Part shown: piece after piece, positions 28,521-39,944 of the stretch
How positions within the stretch are numbered: the stretch's first letter is position 1
How the letters are laid out: each line of letters opens with the position of its first letter
DNA from: an uncultured Alphaproteobacteria bacterium
GTDB lineage: Bacteria; Pseudomonadota; Alphaproteobacteria; UBA8366; GCA-2717185
Direction: 5' to 3'
NCBI GenBank assembly: GCA_943788635.1
Contig: CALSRA010000017.1
Span: 1 to 64,000, forward strand
Length of the DNA stretch: 64,000 nucleotides
Position numbers and translations under genes: made by a program
Notes under the pieces: model-generated
What the model saw: the letters and a program-made list of their open reading frames with translations, nothing else
Database searches by the model: none
Told to the model about the DNA's origin: nothing

Positions 28521-28932
28521 ATAAATTTAACTGCCGGACGCAACTGGTGCGCCCTCTCCGGCCCCATTGATTTTGAGTTACCATATGTCGCATGCGGGCG
28601 CCAGCCTTCCTACAACTTGTAGCGCATCATTGCTGCCATGCGCGCCGCGCGTATCGGGTTGTGCGGCATGGAAAGGAGTAACGTCCCCAGTAGGCGGACA
28701 GTTTTCACAAACAATAGGAACATTGCATGCAGGTAAGTAGACACCTCATATAGATATCATATGAAATATCGCTCATATATATAGTGTTTTCGCATCAATA
28801 CTGTAGTGTTGTTAACTAATTAGGATTCATTTACGCAAACGAATATTTAAACAACTGTCCCGAATAATTGACAATAACAGAAGTTTGTGCGACCAATAGT
28901 GGGTAGTAGGGTATCATTCATGGGTGGCAGCA
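28521..28932. promoter_or_regulatory. AT-rich divergent control region, rpiB/mucR
   Basis: About 410 gene-free bases. From 28720 to 28880 it is very AT-rich, with runs such as TCATATAGATATCATATGA (28745-28763), which contains short palindromes. MucR/Ros proteins bind AT-rich degenerate sites and often repress their own gene, so this is a plausible autoregulatory region. TTGACA at about 28868 could be a -35 box for mucR. None of this can be proved from sequence. Confidence 0.5.
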
Positions 28933-29384
28933 ATGAGCGATAAGACGGAACAGAATGCGTCCAACGGCGAAATTTCTCAGGGCGACATGCTGCGCATGAC
29001 AACCGAGGTTGTGTCGGCCTATGTCGGCAATAACCCCCTGCCGCCGACGAAAATTCCCAACGTGATCAATTCCGTATTCGGAACATTGCGCACGCTTGAC
29101 GGCACCAACGGCAATGGCCGCGGCGACCGTCCGAAACCGGCCGTGCCGATCCGCAAATCCGTCACGCCCGATTTTCTGGTATGCCTGGAAGACGGCAAGA
29201 AGCTGAAATGCTGAAACGGCACTTGCGGACGACCTACAGCATGACCCCGGAAGAATACCGGGCGAAATGGGGCCTGGATGCGGATTATCCGATGGTTGCG
29301 CCGAATTATTCGGCCCAGCGGTCCAGCTTTGCCAAGCGCATCGGGCTTGGTCGCGGCAAGTCCGGCAGCCTGGGCGCCAGCTGA
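28933..29384 (+). CDS. mucR: MucR/Ros-family transcriptional regulator, frameshifted
   Basis: MucR proteins are alphaproteobacterial zinc-finger regulators and nucleoid-like silencers of exopolysaccharide, motility and cell-cycle genes. The N-terminal [16 protein letters not shown] and [20 protein letters not shown] are followed by the finger segment [20 protein letters not shown] and the tail [14 protein letters not shown]. The frame breaks in an A-run at 29206-29208: adding one A gives [14 protein letters not shown]. About 150 residues. The deletion in a homopolymer suggests a sequencing error. The ATG at 28933 follows GGGTGGCAGCA. Confidence 0.92.
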
Positions 29385-29413
29385 GCTGACGTCAACGGCA
29401 GCGCGATCCGGGA

Positions 29414-29638
29414 TCAGACCCGCAGACCGCCTCCCTTACCGGATTTTTCTTCCGCATTTCGTTTCATCACCATCTCGAGCTTGCGCATCGCTGTGTCGCG
29501 CAAGCCCTGTTGCCCGCGCCGGGGATCACCGACGATCGACACTTCCGTGGCAGTCCGGGTATCGATGGCGGAAACCTTCACGTAGCGGCCAATCGTTATG
29601 AATTCGAAAATGACGCCTTGCTGACTTTTACGCGGCAT
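29414..29638 (-). CDS. Small conserved alphaproteobacterial protein (DUF6898-like)
   Basis: A 74-residue protein with EFITIGRYVKVSAIDTRTATEV and VGDPRRGQQGLRDTAMRKLEMVMKR (given in parts). It resembles, from memory, a small family of unknown function found only in alphaproteobacteria, in which a beta-hairpin precedes a C-terminal helix. The ATG at 29638 is chosen because it gives the family's short N-terminus. It is convergent with mucR, and divergent from the EamA gene. Confidence 0.65.
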   Translation of the reverse strand: MPRKSQQGVIFEFITIGRYVKVSAIDTRTATEVSIVGDPRRGQQGLRDTAMRKLEMVMKRNAEEKSGKGGGLRV

Positions 29639-29777
29639 GGATAAACAAAACCTGTCGTGGTGGCTGCAATGTGACTTGCGCCCGAAAGCGCCTGCAGTAT
29701 AGGTCAAGACGACCGCTTTCAGGACAAGAAACAATCATGCGCCACCAACTTCCTTTGATGCCGGCTTCCGCCACCGC

Positions 29778-30676
29778 ATGAACCTGCTTTCCCGCAACCG
29801 GGTCCCCCTCACCGCGGCGCTGCTGCTGGCGCTGACCTCTTCCGTCTGGGGCATTTCCTGGCCGGTGATGAAAATCGTCATCGGGGAAATGCCCGTACTG
29901 ACCTTCCGGGTCGTCATCGCCTGGGGCAGCGGGATCGTCATTCTCGCCATCGCCGCCCTGTCAGGATCCGAATTCCGGCTGCACCGGCGCGATATCGGCC
30001 CCGCGATGCTGGCGGCCGCGTTGAGCATTTCCGGCTGGTTCTACCTTTCCACCCTGGCGCTGACCATGATGCCCGCCGGCCGCGCCTCTGTCCTCGCCTA
30101 TACCATGCCGCTCTGGGCCTTCCTGGCCGCGATCTGGCTGACCGGCGAACGGGTCACTGTAAACCGCGTTCTGGGGCTGGGCTTCGGCCTGGCCACGGTG
30201 CTGGTGCTTACCGTTGAGGAATTCGCCCGCTTCGGCCGGGTCCCGCTCGGCGTGATCGTCACCCTGACAGCCGCCGCAAGCTGGGGGCTCGGCACCGTCA
30301 TCCAGAAGAAGATCACCTGGCATACCCGCTTTTCGCGCTGGCCGGCTGGCAATTGCTGCTGGGTGGCATTCCACTGGCCGGATTCGCCCTCGCCTTCGAC
30401 AGCACCCCGTTCGACAGTCTCACCATCCGGGGCTTTACCGGAATTGCCTATGTCATTGTATTCGGTACCGTTGTTGGCTATTGGGCGTGGTTCCGGGCAA
30501 TCCGCATGGTCTCCAGCAGTACCGCGGCGCTGGGCGTCCTGCCCGCCCCGCTGATCGGCGTGGTTTCCAGCACGCTGCTGCTTGGCGAGTCACTGGGTTG
30601 GCAGGAATTCACCGCCGTCGGGCTGCTCACCGCCGCGCTGGCGACGATGATGCCCCGTCCGGGAAGACGCAAGTAA
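29778..30676 (+). CDS. EamA-family (DMT) transporter, frameshifted
   Basis: A drug/metabolite-type exporter with ten predicted membrane helices in two EamA repeats: the first begins LLLALTSSVWGISWPVMKI, the second VTLTAAASWGLGTVIQKK. The frame breaks at a CCC run (30325-30327). Adding one C joins KKITWHTP to LFALAGWQLLLGG, giving about 299 residues. Substrate unknown; relatives export amino acids or metabolites. No strong ribosome site precedes the ATG. It ends just before a nested hairpin shared with the convergent MarR gene. Confidence 0.85.
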
Positions 30677-30687
30677 CGCTCTTTTTT

Positions 30688-30734
30688 GCGCAAATCGTCG
30701 TCGCGGATTAAAGCAATCCGCTCCGGATTTGCGC
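30688..30734. repeat. Nested-hairpin dispersed repeat, single copy
   Basis: The outer arms GCGCAAATC and GATTTGCGC are perfectly complementary; inside, GGATT and AATCC form a second stem around AAAGC; GTCGTCGC and GCTCC lie between the two stems. The same plan, with a different inner stem, recurs four times at 38060-38258. It lies between the convergent ends of the EamA and MarR genes and may serve as a shared terminator, with TTTTTT just before it on the plus strand. Confidence 0.7.
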
Positions 30735-30735
30735 G

Positions 30736-31203
30736 TTAAATAGAGCCGGTGCCGAAACCCATGCCGCCGCTCCAGAACCGTTCGAGGCGCAGCAGGATCG
30801 TATTGGCGTGGTTCAATTCCTCGACCGGTACCGTTTCCGGGCCAAGCCGGTCGGAATGGCGGCCGAACATCGCATCAACGATGTTGCGCAGCTCGATCCC
30901 CTTTTCCGACAACCGCACGCGGATCGACCGGCGGTCATGCGCCGAACGTTCCTGGATCAGATAGCCGTTTTCAACCATCTTGCGGACGTTGTAGGAAACA
31001 TTCGAGCCCAGGTAATAACCGCGGTTGGTTAATTCACCAACCGTCAGCTCATCCTCGCCGATATTGTAGAGAATAACCGCCTGGATATTGTTGATATCCT
31101 GGATTCCATGACGGTCGAGCTCGTTTTTGACAACTTCGAGGAATTGCCGATGCAAACGCTCGATTAAGTGGATGGATTGGAGATAATCGCTCTTTACAGC
31201 CAT
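30736..31203 (-). CDS. MarR-family regulator, LdtR-like
   Basis: A 155-residue winged-helix regulator: YLQSIHLIERLHRQFLEV opens the dimer helix, ELTVGELTNRGYYLGSNVSY is the recognition region and RRSIRVRLSEKG the wing. It resembles LdtR of Rhizobiales, which controls an L,D-transpeptidase and envelope stress genes; that role is transferred by similarity only. The ATG at 31203 follows GGTGG; an upstream in-frame start is weaker. A perfect inverted repeat lies 29 bases upstream and could be its own operator. Confidence 0.86.
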   Translation of the reverse strand: MAVKSDYLQSIHLIERLHRQFLEVVKNELDRHGIQDINNIQAVILYNIGEDELTVGELTNRGYYLGSNVSYNVRKMVENGYLIQERSAHDRRSIRVRLSEKGIELRNIVDAMFGRHSDRLGPETVPVEELNHANTILLRLERFWSGGMGFGTGSI

Positions 31204-31231
31204 GGGTGTCCACCCGAATTGGTTAATCTTG

Positions 31232-31250
31232 ATTGAATTTCGCATTCAAT
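31232..31250. promoter_or_regulatory. Inverted repeat, candidate MarR operator
   Basis: ATTGAATTTCGCATTCAAT has perfect seven-base arms (ATTGAAT/ATTCAAT) around TTCGC. Size, symmetry and position just upstream of the marR-type gene match operators bound by MarR dimers, which commonly repress themselves. The flanking TTACCTATTTACTAATT stretch is AT-rich and likely contains the promoter. Confidence 0.55.
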
Positions 31251-31256
31251 TATTAC

Positions 31257-32182
31257 CTATTTACTAATTTTTTTACCTAGTTTTTTTGGTAATTCCCCAC
31301 GAATCATCCCGATTATTGCGGAAAAATCGAGAGATTGATCACCAGACTGGCAAAATAAACCCGTACATAGCTGCCGCTGCCGCCCCCATCGGGGTCGCCG
31401 CCCCGGCATCCTGCGCCGCACCCTGCGCGAGCTTCAGGTCCTTCAACATCATTGCCGCGGTGAACCCGGCCGGGTAGCCCCGGTTGGAGGGCGCCGTCGG
31501 CACCGGCCCCGGCATCGGGCAGTAATTATTCATTGCCCAGCAGGAAACTGGTCGCCGTCGAGCAGATATCCCAAAGCGTCTGCTGATCCAGCCCCAAGCT
31601 TCTCCGCCATCACGAAGCCTTCGGACACCGCGATCATGGTCGCCCCCCAGGATCATGTTTGTTGCACAGCTTGGCAACCTGTCCATTGCCGATACCGCCG
31701 GCATGAATGATCGTCGTCCCCATGCCTTCCAGGATCGGTTTCGCGCTGCCGAAGCCATTCGGCGAACCCCCGACCATGAAGGTCAGGGTGCCCCCCGCCG
31801 CGCCGCCGGTCCCGCCGGAAACCGGCGCATCGAGCATTTCCAGCTTGCGGTCGGCAGCCATCTGCGCAACCTCGCGCGCCGTCGCCCACATCGATGGTCG
31901 AGCAGTCCAGCAGCAATGTGCCTTCCCGGACATTGTCGAAAAACGGACTCCCGTATAGGACGCTGCGCACCTGCGGCCCGGCCGGCAGCATGGTAACGAC
32001 CACATCCACGTCCCCGGCAGGCATCCCCCGCGTCTGCCGCTGCGGTTTGCCCCGGCCGCAACAGCTGCTGCCAATGCATCAGGCGACAGGTCGAAGGCCT
32101 TAACGTCGTGCCCTGCCTTGACGAGGTTGACGAGCATCGGCCCGCCCATATTGCCCAGACCGATGAAACCAATGGCCGTCAT
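31257..32182 (-). pseudogene. 3-hydroxyisobutyrate dehydrogenase-like gene with eight frameshifts
   Basis: The N-terminal IGFIGLGNMGGPMLVNLVKA is the NAD(P) motif of beta-hydroxyacid dehydrogenases (valine catabolism and relatives). The frame then breaks eight times, each an extra base in a short run: near 32045-32047, 32012-32015, 31884-31886, 31658-31660, 31643-31648, 31592-31595, 31545-31547 and about 31355. With these removed the sequence is continuous: VVVTMLPAGPQVRSVLYG, DAPVSGGTGGAAGGTLTFMV, GGIGNGQVAKLCNNMILGA, CPMPGPVPTAPSNRGY, MMLKDLKLAQGAAQDAGAAT, and the terminal DFSAII, about 305 residues. The repairs return the frame exactly, arguing for consensus error rather than decay. Confidence 0.8.
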
Positions 32183-32255
32183 GTCACTTCACTCCCGCTG
32201 TTTGTTCAAAACCCGTGCCGTCATGGCGGCAGAGCGTTCAATTCCGCACAATGTT

Positions 32256-32545
32256 TAAGCATCGCTTGTCATTGGTTTGACATCTGTTGCCATCACTCCC
32301 GGGGAATATTGCGTCGCCGCCTGCAAATCACCGCCGAATGATTGGCATCGGTTCGCATTTCCGGACATCGATTGACATCCCAGGATATTTATCCGTCCCG
32401 GCGGAGGCAAAACCATGTGCCCGGGTTTGAATCGCTATTCATTTATTGGCATTCATCGACATTCGGCGCCGCCCTGCGATGGAAAACCAGCCTTTATGAT
32501 TGGCATCAATTGGCATTTTGTCCGCATTTATTGGCATCTGCCGGC
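32256..32545. repeat. Helically phased decamer repeats (ATTGRCATCN)
   Basis: CAT recurs at steps of 10 or 11 bases in four blocks: 32260, 32270, 32281, 32291; 32346, 32356, 32366, 32376; 32440, 32450, 32460; 32504, 32514, 32525, 32535. Around it the bases follow ATTGRCATC, for example GATTGGCATC, CGATTGACATC and AATTGGCAT. The blocks are 44-62 bases apart in a gene-free region of about 600 bases between the 3-hydroxyisobutyrate dehydrogenase-like gene (reading left) and the GFA gene (reading right). I know of no family with this pattern; an array of protein sites on one DNA face, or a decayed decamer satellite, are possible. Confidence 0.7.
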
Positions 32546-32792
32546 GTTGGCTGACGTTACAGCACGACGGTAATAATACTGTCGCATCCTGCGCCTGTGC
32601 GCGGGCCACGGCACCGGTCAAAAAGAAACCAGTATAGCGCAAAAAGAACATTTTGGCAACATGTATGACAATCAAACCCCTTCCCCGGTTGACACATGTT
32701 CAATGCCCCCTTGATACTTGGCCGCATTAGGCATGCGCGCGGCTTTAGCGCGCCATCGCCCTTTTCCAGACATGACGAAGCGGAGCTTCACG

Positions 32793-33235
32793 ATGACCGA
32801 GCCGACACACCACACCCATTCCGGAACCTGCCATTGCGGCGCCATATCGATGGAAACTGGCCTTCACCCAGCCCGCGGATGAAATGCAGGTCCGGTCCTG
32901 CCAGTGCGATTTCTGCAAGCCGTCAGGGCTCGCGGACGGTTTCAGCGGCGGATGGGCGCGCGGTCATCACCATCGCTGCCGACCAGCTGACGAGCTACAA
33001 GTTCGGATCCGAAACATGCTCGTTCCTGGTTTGTAAAAATTGTGGCGTCTATGCCGGCGTCGTCATGGCCGATGGTGACGGCTATGTGTCGATTGCCAAT
33101 GCGCGGGGCCTGGCCATCCCGGCATTCAAGGACCGCGACGGTATAGCGCTGACCCATGACGGCGAAGCGACCGGCGACCGGATCACACGCCGCATGTCCC
33201 GCTGGACTCCGACGGAAATCCGCTACACGCTCTGA
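32793..33235 (+). CDS. GFA-family (glutathione-dependent formaldehyde-activating-like) protein, frameshifted
   Basis: A 147-residue zinc protein of the GFA/centromere V family. The zinc motif GTCHCGA near residue 15, a second SCQCDFC and CKNCGVYAGV supply the cysteine ligands. Two extra bases break the frame: one C of CC near 32863 (restoring METGFTQPADEMQV) and one A of AA near 32920 (restoring FCSRQGSRTVSAADG). Many members are uncharacterised and do not process formaldehyde. ATG at 32793 follows CGGAG. It is convergent with the monooxygenase gene, with about 20 bases between stops. Confidence 0.82.
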
Positions 33236-33255
33236 GGTCTAACCGCGCCGTAAGG

Positions 33256-36358
<3,103 letters not shown>

Positions 36359-36435
36359 CGGCGACGCGGCTCCGCATGCGCGACGAAATCGACTGTTGTT
36401 TCAGCGGTCGCAACTGCGACCGAACCATAGATGGG

Positions 36436-36796
36436 TCAGCGAGATTTCCAGGTCTTGACGAGGAACTTCGCGTCGTCGTCGGAAACGCCCCACATCTCGA
36501 ACTTGACGTTAACCGCGTCATAAAGCGAAACCTCGCCCTGCTCCTTGTCGAAATCCCGGTACATCGCCACGCTGACGTCCATCGCGTCCAGCGCGCGGCT
36601 TTCCTTGCTGGCGATGGTTTTCGACCATGTTCACCGCGCAGGCGGCAATGGAACCGCAAAACATCTCGCCAGCCCCGACCGCCTCACCGCCGGTATTTTC
36701 GGCTACCCAGTGATGATCCCGCGCATTGCAGACCGAACGGCCCGGCACACCGATGCTGTAGCAGCTTGCTTCGTAGGCTAGTGCAACTTCGCCCAT
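36436..36796 (-). CDS. OsmC-family protein, frameshifted
   Basis: OsmC/Ohr proteins are small thiol peroxidases or related acyl-thioester handlers. This one, about 119 residues, reads MGEVALAYEASCYSIGVPGR, then AGEMFCGSIAACAVNMVE. The frame breaks in an AAAA run near 36623; removing one base gives TIASKESRALDAMDVSVAMY, RDFDKEQGEVSLYDAVNVKF and the end DDDAKFLVKTWKSR. The single cysteine in AAC is the second OsmC cysteine; the first is in EMFC. ATG at 36796 follows GGGGGGAGCG, a strong site. It is divergent from the TauD gene. Confidence 0.8.
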
Positions 36797-36972
36797 GGAA
36801 CGCTCCCCCCTTGTGTGAAACCAGTTGGAAGTGTGGCAAACAAAAGCTCCAAGGGGCAATAGGGCGTCTAAATCTGCATATGCCACCGGCCGCAAGCATC
36901 CGGCGAAAGCCTTGAACAAATTGCGAGCGGGTCATAGGCTTCGAAACGATTTCCAATACAGGAATCCGCATC

Positions 36973-38044
36973 ATGCCTGACACAATATCACCCGCCCACC
37001 ACCGACCTTCCCCTGATTAAAGGCGCGCAGGCGTGGTACGGCACTGAGATGGCCGCGCGGGATGACTGGTCCATCACGTTAACCGCCGCCGATATTGCGG
37101 AGCTTGAGGCGGCGCTGGACCGGGTTCGGACGACCGATATCCTTGCCATCGACCGCGCTGCATTTCCCCTGCCCCGGCTTTCGGCGCGGCTGGCCGAAGT
37201 CGGGCGTGATATCCTGGACGGGCGCGGGTTCTTCCTGCTGCGCGGCTTGCCGGTCGAACGCTATTCGCTTGCCGAGGCCGCGCGGATATTCTGGGGGATC
37301 GGCGCCCATTGGGGCGAACCGGTCAGCCAGAACGGCAAGGGCCATGTGCTGGGCCATGTGAAGGATCTGGGACTGGATTATGCCGATCCGCTGGCCCGTG
37401 GCTACCAGACCAGCGCGCGCCTGCCATACCATACCGACAGTTCCGATTTGGTCGGCCTGCTGTGCCTGCAGACCAGCAAGGCCGGCGGGCTGTCGTCGAT
37501 TGTGTCCACCACCACGGTCTATAACGAGATGGTCAAACGCCGTCCCGACCTGGCGGCGGTGCTGATGCAGCCGCTATTCCGCACCCGCTGGGGCGAGGTG
37601 CCGGAAGGCCGCAAACCTTATTACGGCACGTCGCCCTTCAACCTGACCGACGGGCGGCTGATCTGTTCCTATGTCCGCAGCGCGACGCGCAAGGCGCAGT
37701 TGATGGATGTGGTGCCGCGGCTCACCCCGCAGCAGATCGAAGCCATGGACCTGTTCGATGAACTCGCGAACGACCCCGCCCTGCATCTGGACATGGTGCT
37801 GGCCCCCGGCGACATGCAGTTTGTCTGCAACCATTCAATCGCCCATTCCCGCACCACCTACGAGGATCATCCGGCGCTGGAAAAACGCCGACACCTGCTG
37901 CGGCTGTGGCTTGCCTGCGACGACGGACCGGCCCTGCCCGCCGACTTCACCGGCGAACATCAGGGCATCACCGCCGGCGGACGCCCCGATGGAATCAAGG
38001 TGCCCGGCGTACCGCTGAACGCCCCCCTGGACGCCAGCGCCTGA
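36973..38044 (+). CDS. TauD/TfdA-family Fe(II)/2-oxoglutarate dioxygenase, frameshifted near start
   Basis: A non-haem iron oxygenase of about 356 residues. The 2-His-1-Asp triad reads HTD in LPYHTDSSDLVGLLCL and the distal histidine in NHSIAHSRTTYED, with the 2-oxoglutarate arginine in KRRHLLRLWLAC. The natural start is likely ATG at 36973 (MPDTIS); an extra C in CCC at 36991-36993 breaks the frame, and without it PTTDLPLIKGAQAWYGTEM runs straight into the rest. Reading from the internal ATG at 37049 loses this conserved N-terminus. Family substrates include taurine and aryloxy acids; this one is unknown. Confidence 0.87.
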
Positions 38045-38059
38045 ACGCTATTTTGACTG

Positions 38060-38258
38060 TCGGGTCGTTCCGACCCGCTCGGGATTTAGCGTGGTTTTCC
38101 GCAAATCGTCGTCGCAGGTCGTTCCGACCCGCTCGGGATTTGACGTGGTTTTTCCGCAAATCGTCGTCGCAGGTCGTTCCGACCCGCTCGGGATTTCGTC
38201 TGGTTATTGCGCAAATCGTCATCGCAGGTCGTCCCGACCCGCTCGGGATTTGCTTTGG
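38060..38258. repeat. 55-bp tandem array of the nested-hairpin repeat (3 full copies and 1 partial)
   Basis: The core GGTCGTTCCGACC recurs at 38063, 38117, 38172 and (with one change) 38227, a period of 54-55 bases. Each full unit reads AAATCGTCGTCGC, then GGTCG-TTC-CGACC (inner stem), then CGCTCGGGATTT, whose end pairs with the AAATC start (outer stem). The first unit lacks its left arm. It lies just after the dioxygenase stop and before the aldolase gene. The single copy at 30688-30734 has a different inner stem that still pairs. Confidence 0.85.
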
Positions 38259-38376
38259 GGCTCGACCACGCCGCCAGAAAAAGGCACTTTACCGGCATCC
38301 GCCGGGTTGATCCTCTTTGCGCTGTCCCCAGCGCCGACGGCCCCGCTTCGACTAGAACAAATCTGAAGGTGAGACC

Positions 38377-39144
38377 ATGCGACCGAACAAGATCAAACAG
38401 ATGTGGCAAGACGGTAAACCCACGACCCTGGGCTGGCTTTCCATCGCCCACGGGTTCTCCGCCGAACTCATGGCGCGGCAGGGCTTTGATGCGCTGTGCG
38501 TCGACATGCAGCACGGCACTGCCGAGCTGGGCGATGTGCTGCCCATGCTGCAGGCCGTCTCGCAGACCGACACGGTGCCCTTTGTCCGCGTTGCCTGGAA
38601 CGATCCGGCGGCGATCATGAAAGCGCTCGATCTTGGCGCCTATGGCATTATCGTGCCACTGGTCAACAATGCCGAGGAAGCCGCCAAGGCCGTCGCCGCG
38701 TGCCGTTACATGCCGGTCGGCATGCGGTCGTCAGGACCGGTGCGCGCGGCGCATTACGGTGGTGCGAACTATTTCGACGAAGCCAATGACGAGATCATCG
38801 TCATGGCCATGATCGAAACCCAGGAAGGCCTCGCCAATCTGGATGCCATCTGCGCCACGCCGGGCCTGGACGCCGTCTATATCGGTCCCGCCGACCTGTC
38901 CTACGCGCTGGGCATGCCGCCACGCGCCGACAATCCCGATCCGACGCATATGGCCACCTGCGACAAGATCCGCGACGCCGCGCACAAGGCCGGTATCAAG
39001 GTTGTGATGCATTGCGCCGGCGCCGAATTCGCCGCGGGTGCGATCAAGCGCGGCTACGACATGATCATGCTGACCTCCGACATGAACTGCCTGATCGCCG
39101 GTGCGCGCCAGCAGCTCGACGCGTTCAAGGCCCAGACAGACTGA
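38377..39144 (+). CDS. HpcH/HpaI-family aldolase
   Basis: A 255-residue class II (metal-dependent) aldolase. CVDMQHGTAELGDVLPMLQA supplies the catalytic histidine, PVGMRSSGPVRAA the arginine, VMAMIETQEGLANLDAI the metal glutamate and AVYIGPADLSYALGM the aspartate. Relatives cleave 4-hydroxy-2-oxo-acids to pyruvate and an aldehyde at the end of aromatic and sugar-acid pathways. GAAGGTGAGACC precedes the ATG. It stands between the repeat array and a convergent VOC gene. Confidence 0.9.
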   Translation: MRPNKIKQMWQDGKPTTLGWLSIAHGFSAELMARQGFDALCVDMQHGTAELGDVLPMLQAVSQTDTVPFVRVAWNDPAAIMKALDLGAYGIIVPLVNNAEEAAKAVAACRYMPVGMRSSGPVRAAHYGGANYFDEANDEIIVMAMIETQEGLANLDAICATPGLDAVYIGPADLSYALGMPPRADNPDPTHMATCDKIRDAAHKAGIKVVMHCAGAEFAAGAIKRGYDMIMLTSDMNCLIAGARQQLDAFKAQTD

Positions 39145-39163
39145 TCCTGCGCGACGGAAACCG

Positions 39164-39197
39164 GGCGGATGCCGGGGCTGTTATCCCCGCGTCCGCC
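39164..39197. terminator. Convergent hairpin after the aldolase gene
   Basis: GGCGGA pairs with TCCGCC and, inside, CGGGG with CCCCG, around CTGTTAT. It lies between the convergent stops of the aldolase and VOC genes. No T-run follows, so its strength is uncertain. Confidence 0.55.
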
Positions 39198-39206
39198 TGA
39201 TTGCCC

Positions 39207-39815
39207 TCAGCGGGTGCGCAACAGCGACGTGTCCTGCAATGTCATCGCCTGCCCTTCGGGCGCATTGGCCATCGCCTCTTCCAGGGTGGCGGCGGTAACC
39301 CAGCCTTCGGGCGGACGCGCGGCCGCCCCCGGGGCAATCAGGTCGATACCCCAGCAGATTTCGAGGTTGTGGCCATCCGGATCGCGGAATTCCAGCGCAA
39401 CCTGCTGACCGGCGCGGCGGCGCCCTTCGAAACTGAGTTCAACCCCATGACGATCCAGGTGCTCGCGCGCCTGGAACAGCGCATCCAGACTATCGACCTC
39501 AAAAGCGAAATGATGCAGTTCGTCGCCGCTGGCCGGGCAGGTCGCACCGCCGACAAGGGCGACGCCGTGATGATCGTCGTTGTAGCGCAGGAAGACCATC
39601 CGGCCGGGCATCATCGTTTCCGGATAGACATCCGAAATCCGCATGCCCAGAACCTGCGTATAGAACGCCACCGACCGTTCCAGATCGGCGACCTTCAGGA
39701 CGACATGGCTGATCTTGCCAAGCCTGAACGGCATATCGGGCGGCGTGCCGGTTTCGCGCAGCGCCTTTATATCGGCGCGTTCGAAGCCTTCATGATCAAT
39801 CGTATCGCGGCGCAT
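39207..39815 (-). CDS. VOC-family protein
   Basis: A 202-residue vicinal-oxygen-chelate protein: KISHVVLKVADLERSVAFYT, MPGRMVFLRYNDDHHGVALV, ELHHFAFEVDS and FRDPDGHNLEI, with histidines and a final glutamate that fit a metal site. The C-terminal 40 residues (after CWGID) are an extension. It resembles extradiol dioxygenase-like catabolic proteins. ATG at 39815 follows GGGGAGGAC, preferred over a longer start. The neighbouring aldolase suggests ring-cleavage chemistry, which is inference. Confidence 0.82.
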   Translation of the reverse strand: MRRDTIDHEGFERADIKALRETGTPPDMPFRLGKISHVVLKVADLERSVAFYTQVLGMRISDVYPETMMPGRMVFLRYNDDHHGVALVGGATCPASGDELHHFAFEVDSLDALFQAREHLDRHGVELSFEGRRRAGQQVALEFRDPDGHNLEICWGIDLIAPGAAARPPEGWVTAATLEEAMANAPEGQAMTLQDTSLLRTR

Positions 39816-39944
39816 CGGCACGGTCCTCCCCTGGCAAACGCGCCGGACGGGCGACCGGCGGCGCAATGAGGATTGATATCATTGCCCGCCGTGGCGGAAC
39901 AAGCCGTGCGGAGCGCGCGGTCGTTCCACCCACCTCGCAAACCC

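Noticed and set aside
38060-38258. CRISPR array
   Set aside because: The units are tandem with no unique spacers, the hairpin fills the unit, and no cas gene is present.
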